A stretch of DNA of 64,000 bases from Ferribacterium limneticum (GCF_020510585.1 NZ_CP075190.1:1054501-1118500), one strand, 5' to 3'. Counted from the first letter of the stretch, positions 10,074 to 19,344 are shown. Notes: a model not told the origin generated them from the sequence alone. Program-made: numbers and translations.

Positions 10074-10561
10074 CGGGTTTTGACTACGTTGTAATCGGGA
10101 TTGTCGCTGTCTCGCTGCTGTTTGGTTTGTGGCGTGGCGTGGTTGGCGAGGTAATCGCGCTGGTCGCTTGGGGCGTCGGGATTTTTGCTGCGATCGAGTT
10201 CGGTGCCTCGGTCGGGCATTCCGTTTTTGCCGGCTTGAGCGATCAAGCGTTGCGGACGCTGGCCGGTTGTGTAGTGATATTTGTCGGCATTCTGGTTTCG
10301 ATGGCGGTTTTGAACATGGTGGTACGCAGCATGGTCAAAGCCTTGGGCCTGTCCGTCTCGGATCGCATTCTCGGCATGATCTTCGGACTGGCGCGCGGAG
10401 TGCTGGTGTGCATGGTGCTGGTCGGGTTGGGGGGCATGACCTCTGCCCCGACGCAGTCGTGGTGGAAAAACGCCACGCTGGCGGCGCCTCTGGAAACCGT
10501 CGTTATGGCCGCCAAGCCTTGGCTGCCCGACGATTTGGCAAAACGAATTCGATTTAGCTAA
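10070..10561 (+). CDS. cvpA: CvpA family inner-membrane protein
   Basis: A 163-aa protein with four predicted membrane spans, starting MTGFDYVVIGIVAVS, typical of CvpA/colicin V production proteins. The family was named from colicin V secretion, but its molecular role is not settled. It overlaps dedD by 4 nt (ATGA) and precedes purF by 12 nt, as in E. coli and Pseudomonas. Confidence 0.93.
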   Translation: MTGFDYVVIGIVAVSLLFGLWRGVVGEVIALVAWGVGIFAAIEFGASVGHSVFAGLSDQALRTLAGCVVIFVGILVSMAVLNMVVRSMVKALGLSVSDRILGMIFGLARGVLVCMVLVGLGGMTSAPTQSWWKNATLAAPLETVVMAAKPWLPDDLAKRIRFS

Positions 10562-10573
10562 GCAGGAAATACT

Positions 10574-12115
10574 ATGTGCGGGATTTTGGGTGTAATGGCG
10601 ACAACGCCGGTCAATCAGCTGCTTTACGACGGCCTGATGGTGCTTCAGCACCGCGGCCAGGATGCGGCAGGGATCGCGACGGCGGAGAACAATACTTTTC
10701 ACCTGCACAAGGGGCCGGGGCTGGTCCGCGACGTCTTCCGCACCCGCAACATGCGGGCGCTGCCCGGCAATTGCGGTATCGGCCACGTCCGCTACCCGAC
10801 AGCCGGTTCGGCCTACAATTTTGCCGAGGCGCAACCGTTCTACGTCAATTCGCCATTCGGCATCTGCCTTGGTCACAACGGTAACCTGACCAATGCCGAG
10901 CAACTGAAGGGCGAGATGTTCCGCCTTGATCGCCGGCACATCAATACCAATTCCGACTCGGAAGTCCTGCTCAACGTGCTGGCGCATGAACTGCAGTCGG
11001 CGGCGCACGGTTACGAGCTCGATGTCGATGCTATTTTCCAGGCCGTTGGCGGCGTCCATCGTCGTTGCCGCGGTGCCTACGCGGTCGTCGTGCTGATCGC
11101 CGGTTATGGCCTGCTGGCCTTTCGCGATCCGCACGGTATCCGGCCGCTGGTCTATGGCCAGAATGAAACCCCGGAAGGCATGGAGTATCTCGTTTCGTCC
11201 GAATCGGTTGCCCTCGATACACTGGGTTTCAAGATGGTGCGCGATATCGAGCCGGGTGAAGCAGTCTTCATCGACTTCAACTTCGAGTTCCACAGCCGCC
11301 AGTGTGCGCAGCAGCCGATGTACGCGCCGTGCATTTTCGAATACGTCTATCTGGCCCGTCCGGATTCGGTGATCGACGGTGTTTCCGTCTACGAATCCCG
11401 TCTGGCCATGGGCGAAATGCTGGCCGAGAAGGTCAAGAAGCACATCCCGGTCGAAGAGATCGATGTTGTTATTCCGATTCCGGATTCCAGCCGTCCGTCC
11501 GCCATGCAACTGGCTCAGGTGCTCGGTATTCCGTTCCGCGAGGGCTTCGTCAAGAACCGCTACGTCGGCCGCACCTTCATCATGCCGGGTCAGGCCATGC
11601 GCCGGAAATCGGTGCGTCAGAAGCTCAATACCGTTGGCCAGGAATTCAAGGGCAAGCGGGTTCTGCTGGTCGATGACTCCATCGTCCGCGGCACGACCAG
11701 TCGCGAGATCGTCGACATGGCACGCGCTGCTGGCGCGACCAAGGTCTATTTTGCGTCGGCTGCGCCGCCGGTACGCTTCCCCAACGTCTATGGCATCGAT
11801 ATGCCAACCCGGGCCGAGCTGATCGCCACGGGCCGTACGGATGAGGAAATCGCCGCCGAAATCGGTGCCGATGCGCTGGTTTATCAGGATATCGAGGCGC
11901 TCAAGGAGTCGATTACCTCGTTGCGCTCCGATCTCACGCTGTTCGATGCTTCCTGCTTTGATGGCTGCTACATCACGGGCGACATTGACGATTATTACCT
12001 CGACGCGGTCGAAGGCAAGCGTGGTAGCAAGGGTGGCAAGGGCAGCGACGACGACGGCGATGGCCGCGCCTCGCAGCAACTCGTCCTGCAACTGGCCGAG
12101 GATGCACGGGATTGA
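10574..12115 (+). CDS. purF: Amidophosphoribosyltransferase
   Basis: Commits PRPP to purine synthesis by transferring glutamine amide nitrogen. The 513-aa product begins MCGILGVM, so the nucleophile Cys is exposed simply by Met removal and there is no propeptide. The glutaminase domain is followed by a phosphoribosyltransferase domain with the PRPP loop LLVDDSIVRGTTS. AGGA lies upstream of the start. This is the E. coli-type enzyme, without the obvious Fe-S cysteines of the Bacillus type. Confidence 0.98.
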   Translation: MCGILGVMATTPVNQLLYDGLMVLQHRGQDAAGIATAENNTFHLHKGPGLVRDVFRTRNMRALPGNCGIGHVRYPTAGSAYNFAEAQPFYVNSPFGICLGHNGNLTNAEQLKGEMFRLDRRHINTNSDSEVLLNVLAHELQSAAHGYELDVDAIFQAVGGVHRRCRGAYAVVVLIAGYGLLAFRDPHGIRPLVYGQNETPEGMEYLVSSESVALDTLGFKMVRDIEPGEAVFIDFNFEFHSRQCAQQPMYAPCIFEYVYLARPDSVIDGVSVYESRLAMGEMLAEKVKKHIPVEEIDVVIPIPDSSRPSAMQLAQVLGIPFREGFVKNRYVGRTFIMPGQAMRRKSVRQKLNTVGQEFKGKRVLLVDDSIVRGTTSREIVDMARAAGATKVYFASAAPPVRFPNVYGIDMPTRAELIATGRTDEEIAAEIGADALVYQDIEALKESITSLRSDLTLFDASCFDGCYITGDIDDYYLDAVEGKRGSKGGKGSDDDGDGRASQQLVLQLAEDARD

Positions 12116-12117
12116 CC

Positions 12118-13299
12118 ATGTCTGATTTTCCAGAATACCGTCCGGAAACGCTGGCTGTTCGTGCCGGCCAGCAGCGCAGCCAGTTCGGCGAGCATTCCGA
12201 AGCGCTTTACCTGACCTCGAGTTTCGTCTTCAAGAGCGCAGCACAGGCGGCCAAGCGTTTTTCCGGCGAGGAAGAGGGCAACGTTTACGCCCGCTTCTCG
12301 AACCCGACCGTCACCATGTTCGAGGAACGCCTTGCCGCGCTGGAAGGCGCCGAGGATTGCGTCGCCACGGCGAGCGGCATGTCGGCGATCATGGCCGCTG
12401 TGCTGGCTCACCTCAAGCAGGGCGACCACATCGTCGCTTCGAACAGCCTGTTCGGCGCCACGGTGCAGTTGTTCAACAACATCCTGTCGCGTACCGGCAT
12501 CACGACCACCTTTGTGTCGCATACCGATCCGGCGGCGTGGGAAGCGGCGATCCGTCCGGAAACCAAGCTGTTTTTCCTCGAAACGCCGTCCAATCCGCTG
12601 ACTGAAATCGCCGACATCCGGACGCTGGCCGGGATCGCCCACGCCAAGGGCATCCTGGTCGCCGTCGACAACTGTTTCTGCACGCCCATCCTGCAGCGTC
12701 CGCTCGACATGGGGGCCGATCTGGTCATCCATTCGGCGACCAAGTTCCTTGATGGGCAAGGCCGCGTGCTGGGCGGTGCCGTCTGCGGCCCGAAGAAACT
12801 GACCGAAGAAGTCTTCAAATACCTGCGCACGGCGGGTCCGACGCTGTCGGCCTTCAATGCCTGGGTGCTGCTCAAAGGCCTTGAAACGCTGAAGCTGCGT
12901 GTTGAAGCGCAATCGGCCAATGCGGCACAACTGGCTGCCTGGCTCGAGGCGCATCCGAAAGTGGCGCGCGTTTTCTATCCCGGTCTGCCCTCGCATCCAC
13001 AGCACGAACTGGCCAAGACCCAGCAGAAATCGGGCGGCGCCATCGTCGCCTTCGAAGTCAAGGGGGCTCGCGAACAAGCCTGGCAGGTCGTCGATAATTG
13101 CCGCCTGCTGTCCATTACCGCCAATCTCGGCGACACCAAAACGACCATTACCCATCCCGCCTCCACCACGCATGGCCGCATTTCACCGGAAGCCCGGGCC
13201 GCGGCCGGCATCAATGAAGGGCTGCTGCGCATCGCCGTCGGCCTCGAAGCGGTGGAGGATCTGCAGGCCGATCTTGAGCGTGGACTGAGCCTGATCTGA
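12118..13299 (+). CDS. metZ: O-succinylhomoserine sulfhydrylase
   Basis: PLP enzyme that makes homocysteine from O-succinylhomoserine and sulfide (direct sulfhydrylation). The 393-aa product is of the Cys/Met metabolism PLP family. It has the Schiff-base lysine in HSATKFLDGQGRVLGG, the SNPT motif and the YPGLPSHPQH segment. ATG 12118 is preferred over the TTG two codons upstream. It follows purF by 2 nt, an order shared with Pseudomonas metZ. Confidence 0.93.
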   Translation: MSDFPEYRPETLAVRAGQQRSQFGEHSEALYLTSSFVFKSAAQAAKRFSGEEEGNVYARFSNPTVTMFEERLAALEGAEDCVATASGMSAIMAAVLAHLKQGDHIVASNSLFGATVQLFNNILSRTGITTTFVSHTDPAAWEAAIRPETKLFFLETPSNPLTEIADIRTLAGIAHAKGILVAVDNCFCTPILQRPLDMGADLVIHSATKFLDGQGRVLGGAVCGPKKLTEEVFKYLRTAGPTLSAFNAWVLLKGLETLKLRVEAQSANAAQLAAWLEAHPKVARVFYPGLPSHPQHELAKTQQKSGGAIVAFEVKGAREQAWQVVDNCRLLSITANLGDTKTTITHPASTTHGRISPEARAAAGINEGLLRIAVGLEAVEDLQADLERGLSLI

Positions 13300-13353
13300 T
13301 CGTCTGAATTTTTCCGCGCCGCCAGCGAGGGGGCGCAACCGCCGGATCTCGGT

Positions 13354-13412
13354 GTTTTTCCGGTTAACCGTGTTTGCTACGGTCAACCGGAAAAAATGCC
13401 CAAAATTGAAAT
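13354..13412. repeat. Dispersed 36-bp element, copy 2, with an inverted half-copy forming a long hairpin
   Basis: A full copy on the minus strand occupies 13377-13412. An inverted half-copy lies at 13355-13371. TTTTTCCGGTTAACCGT and ACGGTCAACCGGAAAAA pair at 16 of 17 positions around a 7-nt loop (GTTTGCT). The hairpin lies between metZ and the downstream helicase gene and could act on transcripts from either strand. Confidence 0.85.
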
Positions 13413-13421
13413 CCGGTTTCT

Positions 13422-13465
13422 CCTGACCCTCGCTGTCTCGTTGCATCCTGTCCCTTCTGGTCAGG
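13422..13465 (+). promoter_or_regulatory. Leader inverted repeat upstream of the helicase gene
   Basis: CCTGACC (13422-13428) and GGTCAGG (13459-13465) are perfect complements separated by 30 nt. They sit just before the AAGGA ribosome binding site of the DEAD-box gene. This could be a small leader structure in the mRNA. The evidence is the pairing only. Confidence 0.25.
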
Positions 13466-13483
13466 CTTTATCCAAGGATTTCC

Positions 13484-14761
13484 ATGCATTTTTCCGATCT
13501 CGGCCTCAAGGCCGAACTCCTGCGCGCCGTTGCCGACCAAGGTTACGACACGCCGACCCCCATCCAGCAGCAGGCCATTCCGGCCGTCATGACCGGCCGC
13601 GACCTGATGGCCACGGCCCAGACCGGCACCGGCAAGACGGCCGGTTTCACGCTGCCCATTCTGCACCGGCTGTCCAGCGGTCCGGCCGGGCATCTCGCCC
13701 GCGTCACAAAGAAGCCACGCGTACTGGTCCTCGTGCCGACGCGCGAACTGGCCATCCAGGTCGAAGAAAGCGTGCGCACCTACGGCAAACATCTGCCGAT
13801 CGTCTCGCTGGCTGTTTTCGGCGGTGTCGGCATCAATCCGCAGATTGCCAATCTGCGCCGCGGTGTCGATATTCTGGTGGCGACGCCGGGTCGCCTGCTC
13901 GACCATATTCAGCAGCGCACGGCCGATCTCTCGGCCATCGAGATACTGGTCCTCGACGAAGCCGACCGCATGCTCGACATGGGCTTCATCCGCGATATCC
14001 GCAAGATCATCGCCCTGCTGCCGAAACAGCGGCAGAACCTGATGTTCTCGGCCACTTTCTCGCCGGACATCCGCGAACTGGCCGCCGGCCTGCTGCACAA
14101 TCCGGCCTCGGTCGACGTCGCCGCGCGCAATACGGCGGCTGAAACGGTGGCCCAGTGCGTCATCGAAACCAACCGCGACCAGAAGAAGGAACTCCTCTGT
14201 CACCTGTTCGAGACCCGCGGCTGGCATCAGGTGCTGGTTTTCGCCCGGACCAAGCATGGCGCCGATGCGCTGTCCAAGACGCTGGAAAAAGCCGGTATCA
14301 GCTCGGCGGCTATCCACGGCAACAAGTCGCAGGGGGCGCGGACGCGGGCCCTCACCGATTTCAAGGAGGGCAAGCTGGTGGCGCTGGTGGCAACCGATAT
14401 CGCGGCGCGCGGCATCGATATCGATGCCTTACCCTACGTCATCAATTATGAGCTGCCCGATGTCGCCGAAGACTACGTGCACCGCATCGGCCGGACCGGC
14501 CGGGCCGGCATGGAAGGCAAGGCGATCTCGCTGGTCAGCCACGACGAGCGCGGTAGCCTGCGCGACATTGAACGACTGATCAAGCGCGATCTCGAGCGCC
14601 TCGTCATTCCTGGCTTCGAGGCATCGGCCATCGCGCCGCCCAAGCCGGTGCAGCCGCCGCGCGGCGTGCGCAAGCCGCAACCCGGCCGGCCACAGGCGAA
14701 GAAAACGGCGCAAAACCCGAGTCGACCGCAGCAACATCACAGCGGCAACCGGCATCGCTGA
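13484..14761 (+). CDS. rhlE: DEAD-box ATP-dependent RNA helicase, RhlE type
   Basis: A 425-aa RNA helicase that unwinds structured RNA in ribosome assembly or mRNA decay. Motifs seen: Q motif ([14 protein letters not shown]), I (AQTGTGKT), Ia (PTRELAIQ), II ([13 protein letters not shown]), III (FSATF), V ([12 protein letters not shown]) and VI ([10 protein letters not shown]). A basic Pro/Lys/Gln-rich tail follows. AAGGA lies upstream of ATG 13484. RhlE is the best subgroup by domain length and tail; other DEAD subgroups cannot be excluded. Confidence 0.9.
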   Translation: MHFSDLGLKAELLRAVADQGYDTPTPIQQQAIPAVMTGRDLMATAQTGTGKTAGFTLPILHRLSSGPAGHLARVTKKPRVLVLVPTRELAIQVEESVRTYGKHLPIVSLAVFGGVGINPQIANLRRGVDILVATPGRLLDHIQQRTADLSAIEILVLDEADRMLDMGFIRDIRKIIALLPKQRQNLMFSATFSPDIRELAAGLLHNPASVDVAARNTAAETVAQCVIETNRDQKKELLCHLFETRGWHQVLVFARTKHGADALSKTLEKAGISSAAIHGNKSQGARTRALTDFKEGKLVALVATDIAARGIDIDALPYVINYELPDVAEDYVHRIGRTGRAGMEGKAISLVSHDERGSLRDIERLIKRDLERLVIPGFEASAIAPPKPVQPPRGVRKPQPGRPQAKKTAQNPSRPQQHHSGNRHR

Positions 14762-14766
14762 TCACC

Positions 14767-14793
14767 AGCCACGCGGGAACTAATGGCGTGGCT
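14767..14793 (+). terminator. Hairpin after the helicase gene
   Basis: AGCCACGC (14767-14774) and GCGTGGCT (14786-14793) form a perfect 8-bp stem 5 nt after the helicase stop. No T-run follows, so it may be a weak terminator that separates the helicase from the msh locus. Confidence 0.45.
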
Positions 14794-14887
14794 GACTTGT
14801 CGGGGGGCGAAAAAACGTCTACTGTGGAAACTTAAGCTGTAACTTCATATTGTTAACGCAGTTTCTTAAGGTGTTTTGGAGGTCGGG

Positions 14888-16597
14888 ATGCCCCCCCCGC
14901 AAAAAGTCCGGCTCGGTGACCTGCTGATTCAGCAAGGCCTGCTGACCGAGGAACAACTGAAGATGGCGCTCGACGAGCAAAAACGTACCGGGCGCAAGCT
15001 CGGGCGGGTTTTTGTCGAGAGCGGCTACGTCACCGAGGAAGGCATCTCGCAGGCGCTGGCCCGACAGTTGCGGATTCCCTTTGTCGACCTCAAGAATTTC
15101 ACGCCCAAGCCGGATCTGATCAAACTGTTACCGGAAGCACCGGCCCGGCGTTTTCGGGCCATGGTGCTCGATCAGTTGCCGGATGGCCGTTTGCTGATCG
15201 GCCTGGCCGATCCGACGGACTTGCAGGCGTATGACGAAATCACCCGTCTGGTCAAACGCGAGATCGACCTCGCTGTCGTTACCGAGAGCCAGTTGCTGGC
15301 CATGGTCGACCGCGTCTATCACCGTGGCGAGCAGATTACCGGGCTGGCCAAGGAACTGACGGCCGAACTCGGCGACATGCCGATCGAATTCGGCGACCTG
15401 CTTGGCCTCAATCCGGGCGCCGAGGATGCGCCGGTCGTCAAGCTGCTGCAAACGGTGTTCGAGGAAGCGATGCGTCTGCGCGCTTCCGACATCCATTTCG
15501 AGCCGCAGGAAAAATCGCTGCGCATCCGTTTTCGTATCGACGGCGTGCTGCACATCCAGACCGAAGCCGACGGCAAGGTTTCATCGGCTGTTGCGCTGCG
15601 CCTGAAGCTGATGTCCGGGCTCGACATCTCCGAAAAACGCCTGCCGCAGGATGGCCGTTTCAATATCAAGGTACGGGCCAATCCGGTCGATGTCCGGATT
15701 TCGACCTTGCCGACACAATATGGCGAATCGGTGGTCATGCGTCTACTTGCCCAGAACACCGGCCTGCTCGAACTCGACAAGATCGGCATGCCGCCCCGTG
15801 TGCTCGAGCGCCTCCGCCATGCCTTGAAACGACCGAGCGGCATGGTGCTGGTTACCGGCCCGACTGGTTCCGGCAAGACGACGACGCTCTATGCCGCGCT
15901 CAACGAACTGAATAGCCCCGAGAAGAAGGTCATTACCGTCGAAGACCCGGTCGAATACCGGCTAGGTGGTCTGAATCAGGTGCAGGTGCACGAAAAGATC
16001 GACCTCTCCTTCTCGCGCGTGCTGCGCACCGTGTTGCGCCAGGACCCGGACATCGTGCTGATCGGCGAAATGCGCGACCAGGAAACGGCCGAAATCGGCA
16101 TGCGCGCCGCGATGACCGGCCACCTTGTGCTGTCCACCCTGCACACCAATGACGCCGTATCGACGCCGATCCGCCTGCTCGACATGGGCGTCCCGCGCTA
16201 CATGGTCGCGCTGTCGGTGCACATGGTCATCGCCCAGCGTCTGGTCCGGTTGATCTGCAGCAACTGTCGCGAAGCCTATGCGCTGACGCCGAACGAGCAT
16301 GAATGGCTGCGCTATGAGCTGGGTAATGGCATTGATGACCACACCTACCAACATGGTCGTGGCTGCGCCCATTGCGCCAACACCGGTTATCAGGGGCGGA
16401 GCGGCGTCTACGAGTTTCTTGAAATGAGCGACACCGTGGTCGAAGCGATCAACCACGAAGACCCAGGCGAATTCATGCGCGTTGCCCGCCAGCAGATGGC
16501 CGGCGAAACGCTGCGCCGCGATGCCGTCCGTCTCGTGCTTTCGGGCCGGACAACGGTTTCCGAAGCCATGCGCATCAGCAACCAGTTCGAGGAATAA
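14888..16597 (+). CDS. mshE: MSHA pilus extension ATPase MshE
   Basis: Hexameric GspE/PilB-type ATPase that powers pilus extension. In the 569-aa product the N-terminal MshEN domain has two 24-residue c-di-GMP binding motifs, residues 8-31 (RLGDLLIQQGLL...) and 37-60 (KLGRVFVESGYV...), with the canonical 5-residue spacer. This matches the motif established for Vibrio MshE. Walker A is GPTGSGKTTT (about residue 325); Walker B region is DPDIVLIGEMRD. Two C-terminal CxxC pairs (CSNC, CAHC) form the zinc site. The start ATG 14888 has GGAGG 5 nt upstream. Codons 2-4 lie in a run of eight C. It begins the msh locus and is followed 6 nt later by mshG. Confidence 0.95.
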   Translation: MPPPQKVRLGDLLIQQGLLTEEQLKMALDEQKRTGRKLGRVFVESGYVTEEGISQALARQLRIPFVDLKNFTPKPDLIKLLPEAPARRFRAMVLDQLPDGRLLIGLADPTDLQAYDEITRLVKREIDLAVVTESQLLAMVDRVYHRGEQITGLAKELTAELGDMPIEFGDLLGLNPGAEDAPVVKLLQTVFEEAMRLRASDIHFEPQEKSLRIRFRIDGVLHIQTEADGKVSSAVALRLKLMSGLDISEKRLPQDGRFNIKVRANPVDVRISTLPTQYGESVVMRLLAQNTGLLELDKIGMPPRVLERLRHALKRPSGMVLVTGPTGSGKTTTLYAALNELNSPEKKVITVEDPVEYRLGGLNQVQVHEKIDLSFSRVLRTVLRQDPDIVLIGEMRDQETAEIGMRAAMTGHLVLSTLHTNDAVSTPIRLLDMGVPRYMVALSVHMVIAQRLVRLICSNCREAYALTPNEHEWLRYELGNGIDDHTYQHGRGCAHCANTGYQGRSGVYEFLEMSDTVVEAINHEDPGEFMRVARQQMAGETLRRDAVRLVLSGRTTVSEAMRISNQFEE

Positions 16598-16603
16598 GCC
16601 GGC

Positions 16604-17830
16604 GTGGCCAACTTTGCCTACAAGGGTCGGGATGGTGGCGGCAACCTGATCGAGGGCGTGCTCGAAGGCGCCACCTCGGGCAACGTCGCCGATGTCCTGC
16701 TCGGTCGCGGCATCACGCCGGTCTCGATCCAGGAAACCCGCGTCAAGGCAAAGAGTGCTGGCGAAGCCGGCTTGAATTTCTTCAAGCCCAAAGTCGAACA
16801 CGTCGATATCCTCCTCTTCTCGCGGCAGATTCACACCTTGCTGAGGTCTGGTGTGCCGATCATGCGCGCCTTGAGCGGCCTGCAGGAGTCGGCGACCAAC
16901 CCGGCGATGAAGGACGTCATTCGCGATGTCCGCGAAAGCCTGGAGGCCGGCCGCGAACTGTCGGTGTCACTGGCCCGCCATCCAGAAGTATTCAACCCCT
17001 TCTATATTTCCATGGTGCGGGTCGGCGAAGCGACCGGCCTGCTCGACGAAATTTTCCTGCGCCTGTTTGATCACCTCGAATTTGAGCGCTTCATGCGCGA
17101 ACAGGTCAAGTCGGCCCTGCGTTACCCGACCTTTGTCGTGATGGCCATGGCGGCGGCCATTGTGGTCGTAAACATTTTTGTCATCCCGGCCTTTGCCAAG
17201 GTCTTTCAGGGCTTCGGCGCGGAATTGCCGCTGATGACGCAAATACTGCTTGGGTTCTCCAATTTCATGGTGACCTGGTGGCCGGCCATGCTCGTCGGCA
17301 CCGTTGCTGCCGTATTCATTTTCCGGGCTTGGGTTGCCACCGCGGCGGGGCGCATGCAGTGGGAATCAATGGTGCTGCATTTTCCGATTGCCGGAAAAAT
17401 CGTCCGCAAGGCGGCGATGGCCCGATTTTCCCGCAGCTTCGCCCTCGGCATGCGCAGTGGCGTGCCGGTCATGCAAGCCCTGACCAACTCGTCGCAAACG
17501 GTCGATAACAGCTTTATCGCCGCCAAGATCGAAGGCATGCGCGACACCGTCGAACGCGGTGAAAGCGTCGTCCGTTCGGCCATCGCCTCGGGGTTTTTCT
17601 CGCCAGTCGTGTTGCAGATGATCTCGGTCGGCGAGGAATCCGGTGCGCTCGATGACATGCTGGAAGAAGTCGGCCAGATGTACCAGCGCGAAGTCGAATA
17701 TGAATTGAAGACCCTGGGCCAGCAGATCGAGCCCATACTGATTGTCTGTCTTGGTGCGCTGGTCCTCGTGCTGGCGCTGGGCATCTTCCTGCCGATGTGG
17801 GACCTCGGCAAGGTCGCCATCAAGCGTTGA
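16604..17830 (+). CDS. mshG: MSHA pilus platform protein MshG (GspF/PilC family)
   Basis: Inner-membrane platform protein through which the ATPase drives pilin assembly. The 408-aa product has two T2SSF domains and three membrane spans (about residues 170-195, 220-245 and 375-400). The GTG start at 16604 follows the mshE stop by 6 nt and gives MANFAYKGRDGGG, the family start. Confidence 0.95.
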   Translation: MANFAYKGRDGGGNLIEGVLEGATSGNVADVLLGRGITPVSIQETRVKAKSAGEAGLNFFKPKVEHVDILLFSRQIHTLLRSGVPIMRALSGLQESATNPAMKDVIRDVRESLEAGRELSVSLARHPEVFNPFYISMVRVGEATGLLDEIFLRLFDHLEFERFMREQVKSALRYPTFVVMAMAAAIVVVNIFVIPAFAKVFQGFGAELPLMTQILLGFSNFMVTWWPAMLVGTVAAVFIFRAWVATAAGRMQWESMVLHFPIAGKIVRKAAMARFSRSFALGMRSGVPVMQALTNSSQTVDNSFIAAKIEGMRDTVERGESVVRSAIASGFFSPVVLQMISVGEESGALDDMLEEVGQMYQREVEYELKTLGQQIEPILIVCLGALVLVLALGIFLPMWDLGKVAIKR

Positions 17831-17837
17831 GGCGGCC

Positions 17838-18266
17838 ATGCGGCGCTATTACGAATTCGCGGTTGTCGTCGTCCTGATCAGTATTCTCGCTCTGGTGCTA
17901 CTGAAGGCGCTGGGGCGGGCGAGCAATGAAATGGAAGAGGCCGGCGTGCAGGCGGACGTGGCAGCAATAAGAATAGGCTTGATGGAAGTGGTGGCGCACC
18001 GCGAAACGTTTGGTGGCAGTTTGCCGAAGAGTGACAACCCACTCGATTGGGTGGCCAGTAGGCCGGGAAACTATCTGGGGGAAATGGATGGCGTGCCGGA
18101 CAGCAATGCAGTCTGGTACTTCGACCACCAGGCAAGGGAACTGGTTTACCGCTTTCGCGACGGGCATCGGGCCAGATTCCGGCTCAGTCGCGACGGCAAC
18201 GTGGATAGCCCGAAGGCTGTGGTGGCAGGGGTCGGTTTGTTGCGACTTGAAGATCAACGCGAATAA
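17838..18266 (+). CDS. mshF: MSHA minor protein MshF
   Basis: A 142-aa protein with one N-terminal membrane span (RYYEFAVVVVLISILALVLL) and a periplasmic domain with the WYFDHQARELVYRF pattern. It lacks the G/FTLxE prepilin signature. Length, topology and place between mshG and mshB match MshF, a small MSHA locus protein of undefined mechanism. ATG 17838 is 7 nt after the mshG stop. Confidence 0.75.
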   Translation: MRRYYEFAVVVVLISILALVLLKALGRASNEMEEAGVQADVAAIRIGLMEVVAHRETFGGSLPKSDNPLDWVASRPGNYLGEMDGVPDSNAVWYFDHQARELVYRFRDGHRARFRLSRDGNVDSPKAVVAGVGLLRLEDQRE

Positions 18267-18287
18267 ATGTTGAGAAGGAATGCCAAT

Positions 18288-18893
18288 ATGTCTAAAGTAA
18301 TAAAACTTATAGTCGATAATATAGATATGAACCATCAATCCATCCAGCGCAGGCGAGGCCAGTTCGGTTTTACGCTGATCGAACTGATCGTCGTTATCAT
18401 CATTCTCGGCATCTTGGCCGCTGTTGCTTTGCCAAGATTTGTCAATTTGCAGCGCGATGCCCGCATCGCCAAGCTGCAGGCGGCTCGGGGCAGCGTCTCG
18501 GCGGCTGCGGCGCTGGTCCATGCCACAGCCTTTTCGCGGGCCGGGATTGCCGATACGGTAGCTTGTGCTGGCGGTGGCTTCGCCAACAACGCGACCGGTG
18601 CGACCGGCACCGTTTGTACCGAAAGCGGGATGGTCAACATGGTCTACGCCTACCCGGCGGTGACGGCAATCGGCACAGCCGGCATTCTCTCCATGGCGGG
18701 CCTTACCGGTGTATTCAATCCGACAGCCCAGGACCTGCAGGCTGAAGGCTATACCTACGACGTAGCCGGCGGTGTCGCCACCTTTGGCGTACTCGGGGCG
18801 ACGACTGCGGCCACCTGTTTCTTTACCTACACCCAACCGACGGCGCCGAATCAAGCGGCACCGGTCAGCGGGTTGACCACGACCGGATGTTAA
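18288..18893 (+). CDS. mshB: MSHA prepilin-like protein MshB
   Basis: A type IV prepilin of 201 aa. The cleavage motif is QFG/FTLIELIVVIIILGILAAVALPRF. I chose ATG 18288 because AAGGA lies 8 nt upstream; this gives an unusually long 27-residue leader. ATG 18327 would give a 14-residue leader but has no ribosome binding site. Bases 18280-18330 are much more AT-rich than their surroundings. The mature part is Ala/Thr/Gly-rich with several Cys. It is likely a minor pilin at the mshA-proximal position, as in Vibrio. Confidence 0.85.
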   Translation: MSKVIKLIVDNIDMNHQSIQRRRGQFGFTLIELIVVIIILGILAAVALPRFVNLQRDARIAKLQAARGSVSAAAALVHATAFSRAGIADTVACAGGGFANNATGATGTVCTESGMVNMVYAYPAVTAIGTAGILSMAGLTGVFNPTAQDLQAEGYTYDVAGGVATFGVLGATTAATCFFTYTQPTAPNQAAPVSGLTTTGC

Positions 18894-18917
18894 TTTTTTA
18901 ATTTTTAGGAGTTGGTG

Positions 18918-19328
18918 ATGAAAGCTATGCAAAAAGGTTTTACCTTGATCGAACTGGTGGTCGTGATCGTTATTCTCGGCATCCTGGCGGCAACGGCATT
19001 GCCGAAATTTGTTGATTTGACCGATGAGGCATCCACGGCTGCTGCGGCCGGCATTGCCGGCGGTATTTCGTCGGCTGCTACGGTGAATTACGCAGCCCGC
19101 AAGGGTAGTAATAACACTAAGGGTGTTGCCTATACCTCGGCCACGCCTTGTACTCGGACTGTAATAGATTCGATTATGCAGACGCCGCTGCCGTCTACCG
19201 GCTATACCTTTGCTCAAGTCGGAAGCACGAGCTGTGCGCTCGCGGCTCAGGATGGTACCGCCGTCAGCTGCACGGTAACGCCGACCAAGGGTACGGCCGC
19301 GACCGCAACCATCATTTGTGTCCAGTAA
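18918..19328 (+). CDS. mshA: Major MSHA pilin MshA
   Basis: A 136-aa prepilin: leader MKAMQKG, then [20 protein letters not shown] and the pattern [10 protein letters not shown] seen in MshA proteins. Four Cys in the C-terminal half can form the pilin disulfides. AGGAG sits 6 nt before ATG 18918, the best ribosome binding site among the pilin genes. A strong terminator follows directly, as expected for a gene needing much more product than its downstream neighbours. Confidence 0.88.
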   Translation: MKAMQKGFTLIELVVVIVILGILAATALPKFVDLTDEASTAAAAGIAGGISSAATVNYAARKGSNNTKGVAYTSATPCTRTVIDSIMQTPLPSTGYTFAQVGSTSCALAAQDGTAVSCTVTPTKGTAATATIICVQ

Positions 19329-19344
19329 GTCTATCCTGCTCAGT

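Noticed and set aside
9809..12091. A 760-codon open frame on the minus strand across dedD, cvpA and purF
   Set aside because: It is antisense to three well-recognised genes, has low-complexity composition and no family motif. It is an artefact of high GC third positions.
14780..14800. Possible sigma-54 promoter before mshE (TGGCGTGGCTGACTTGT)
   Set aside because: The GG and G/C elements are 2 nt too far apart and the TTGC box is imperfect.
18873..18902. TTGACC-18-TTTAAT as an mshA promoter
   Set aside because: The implied start site would fall at the mshA ribosome binding site and leave almost no leader, so it is unlikely to be used as such.
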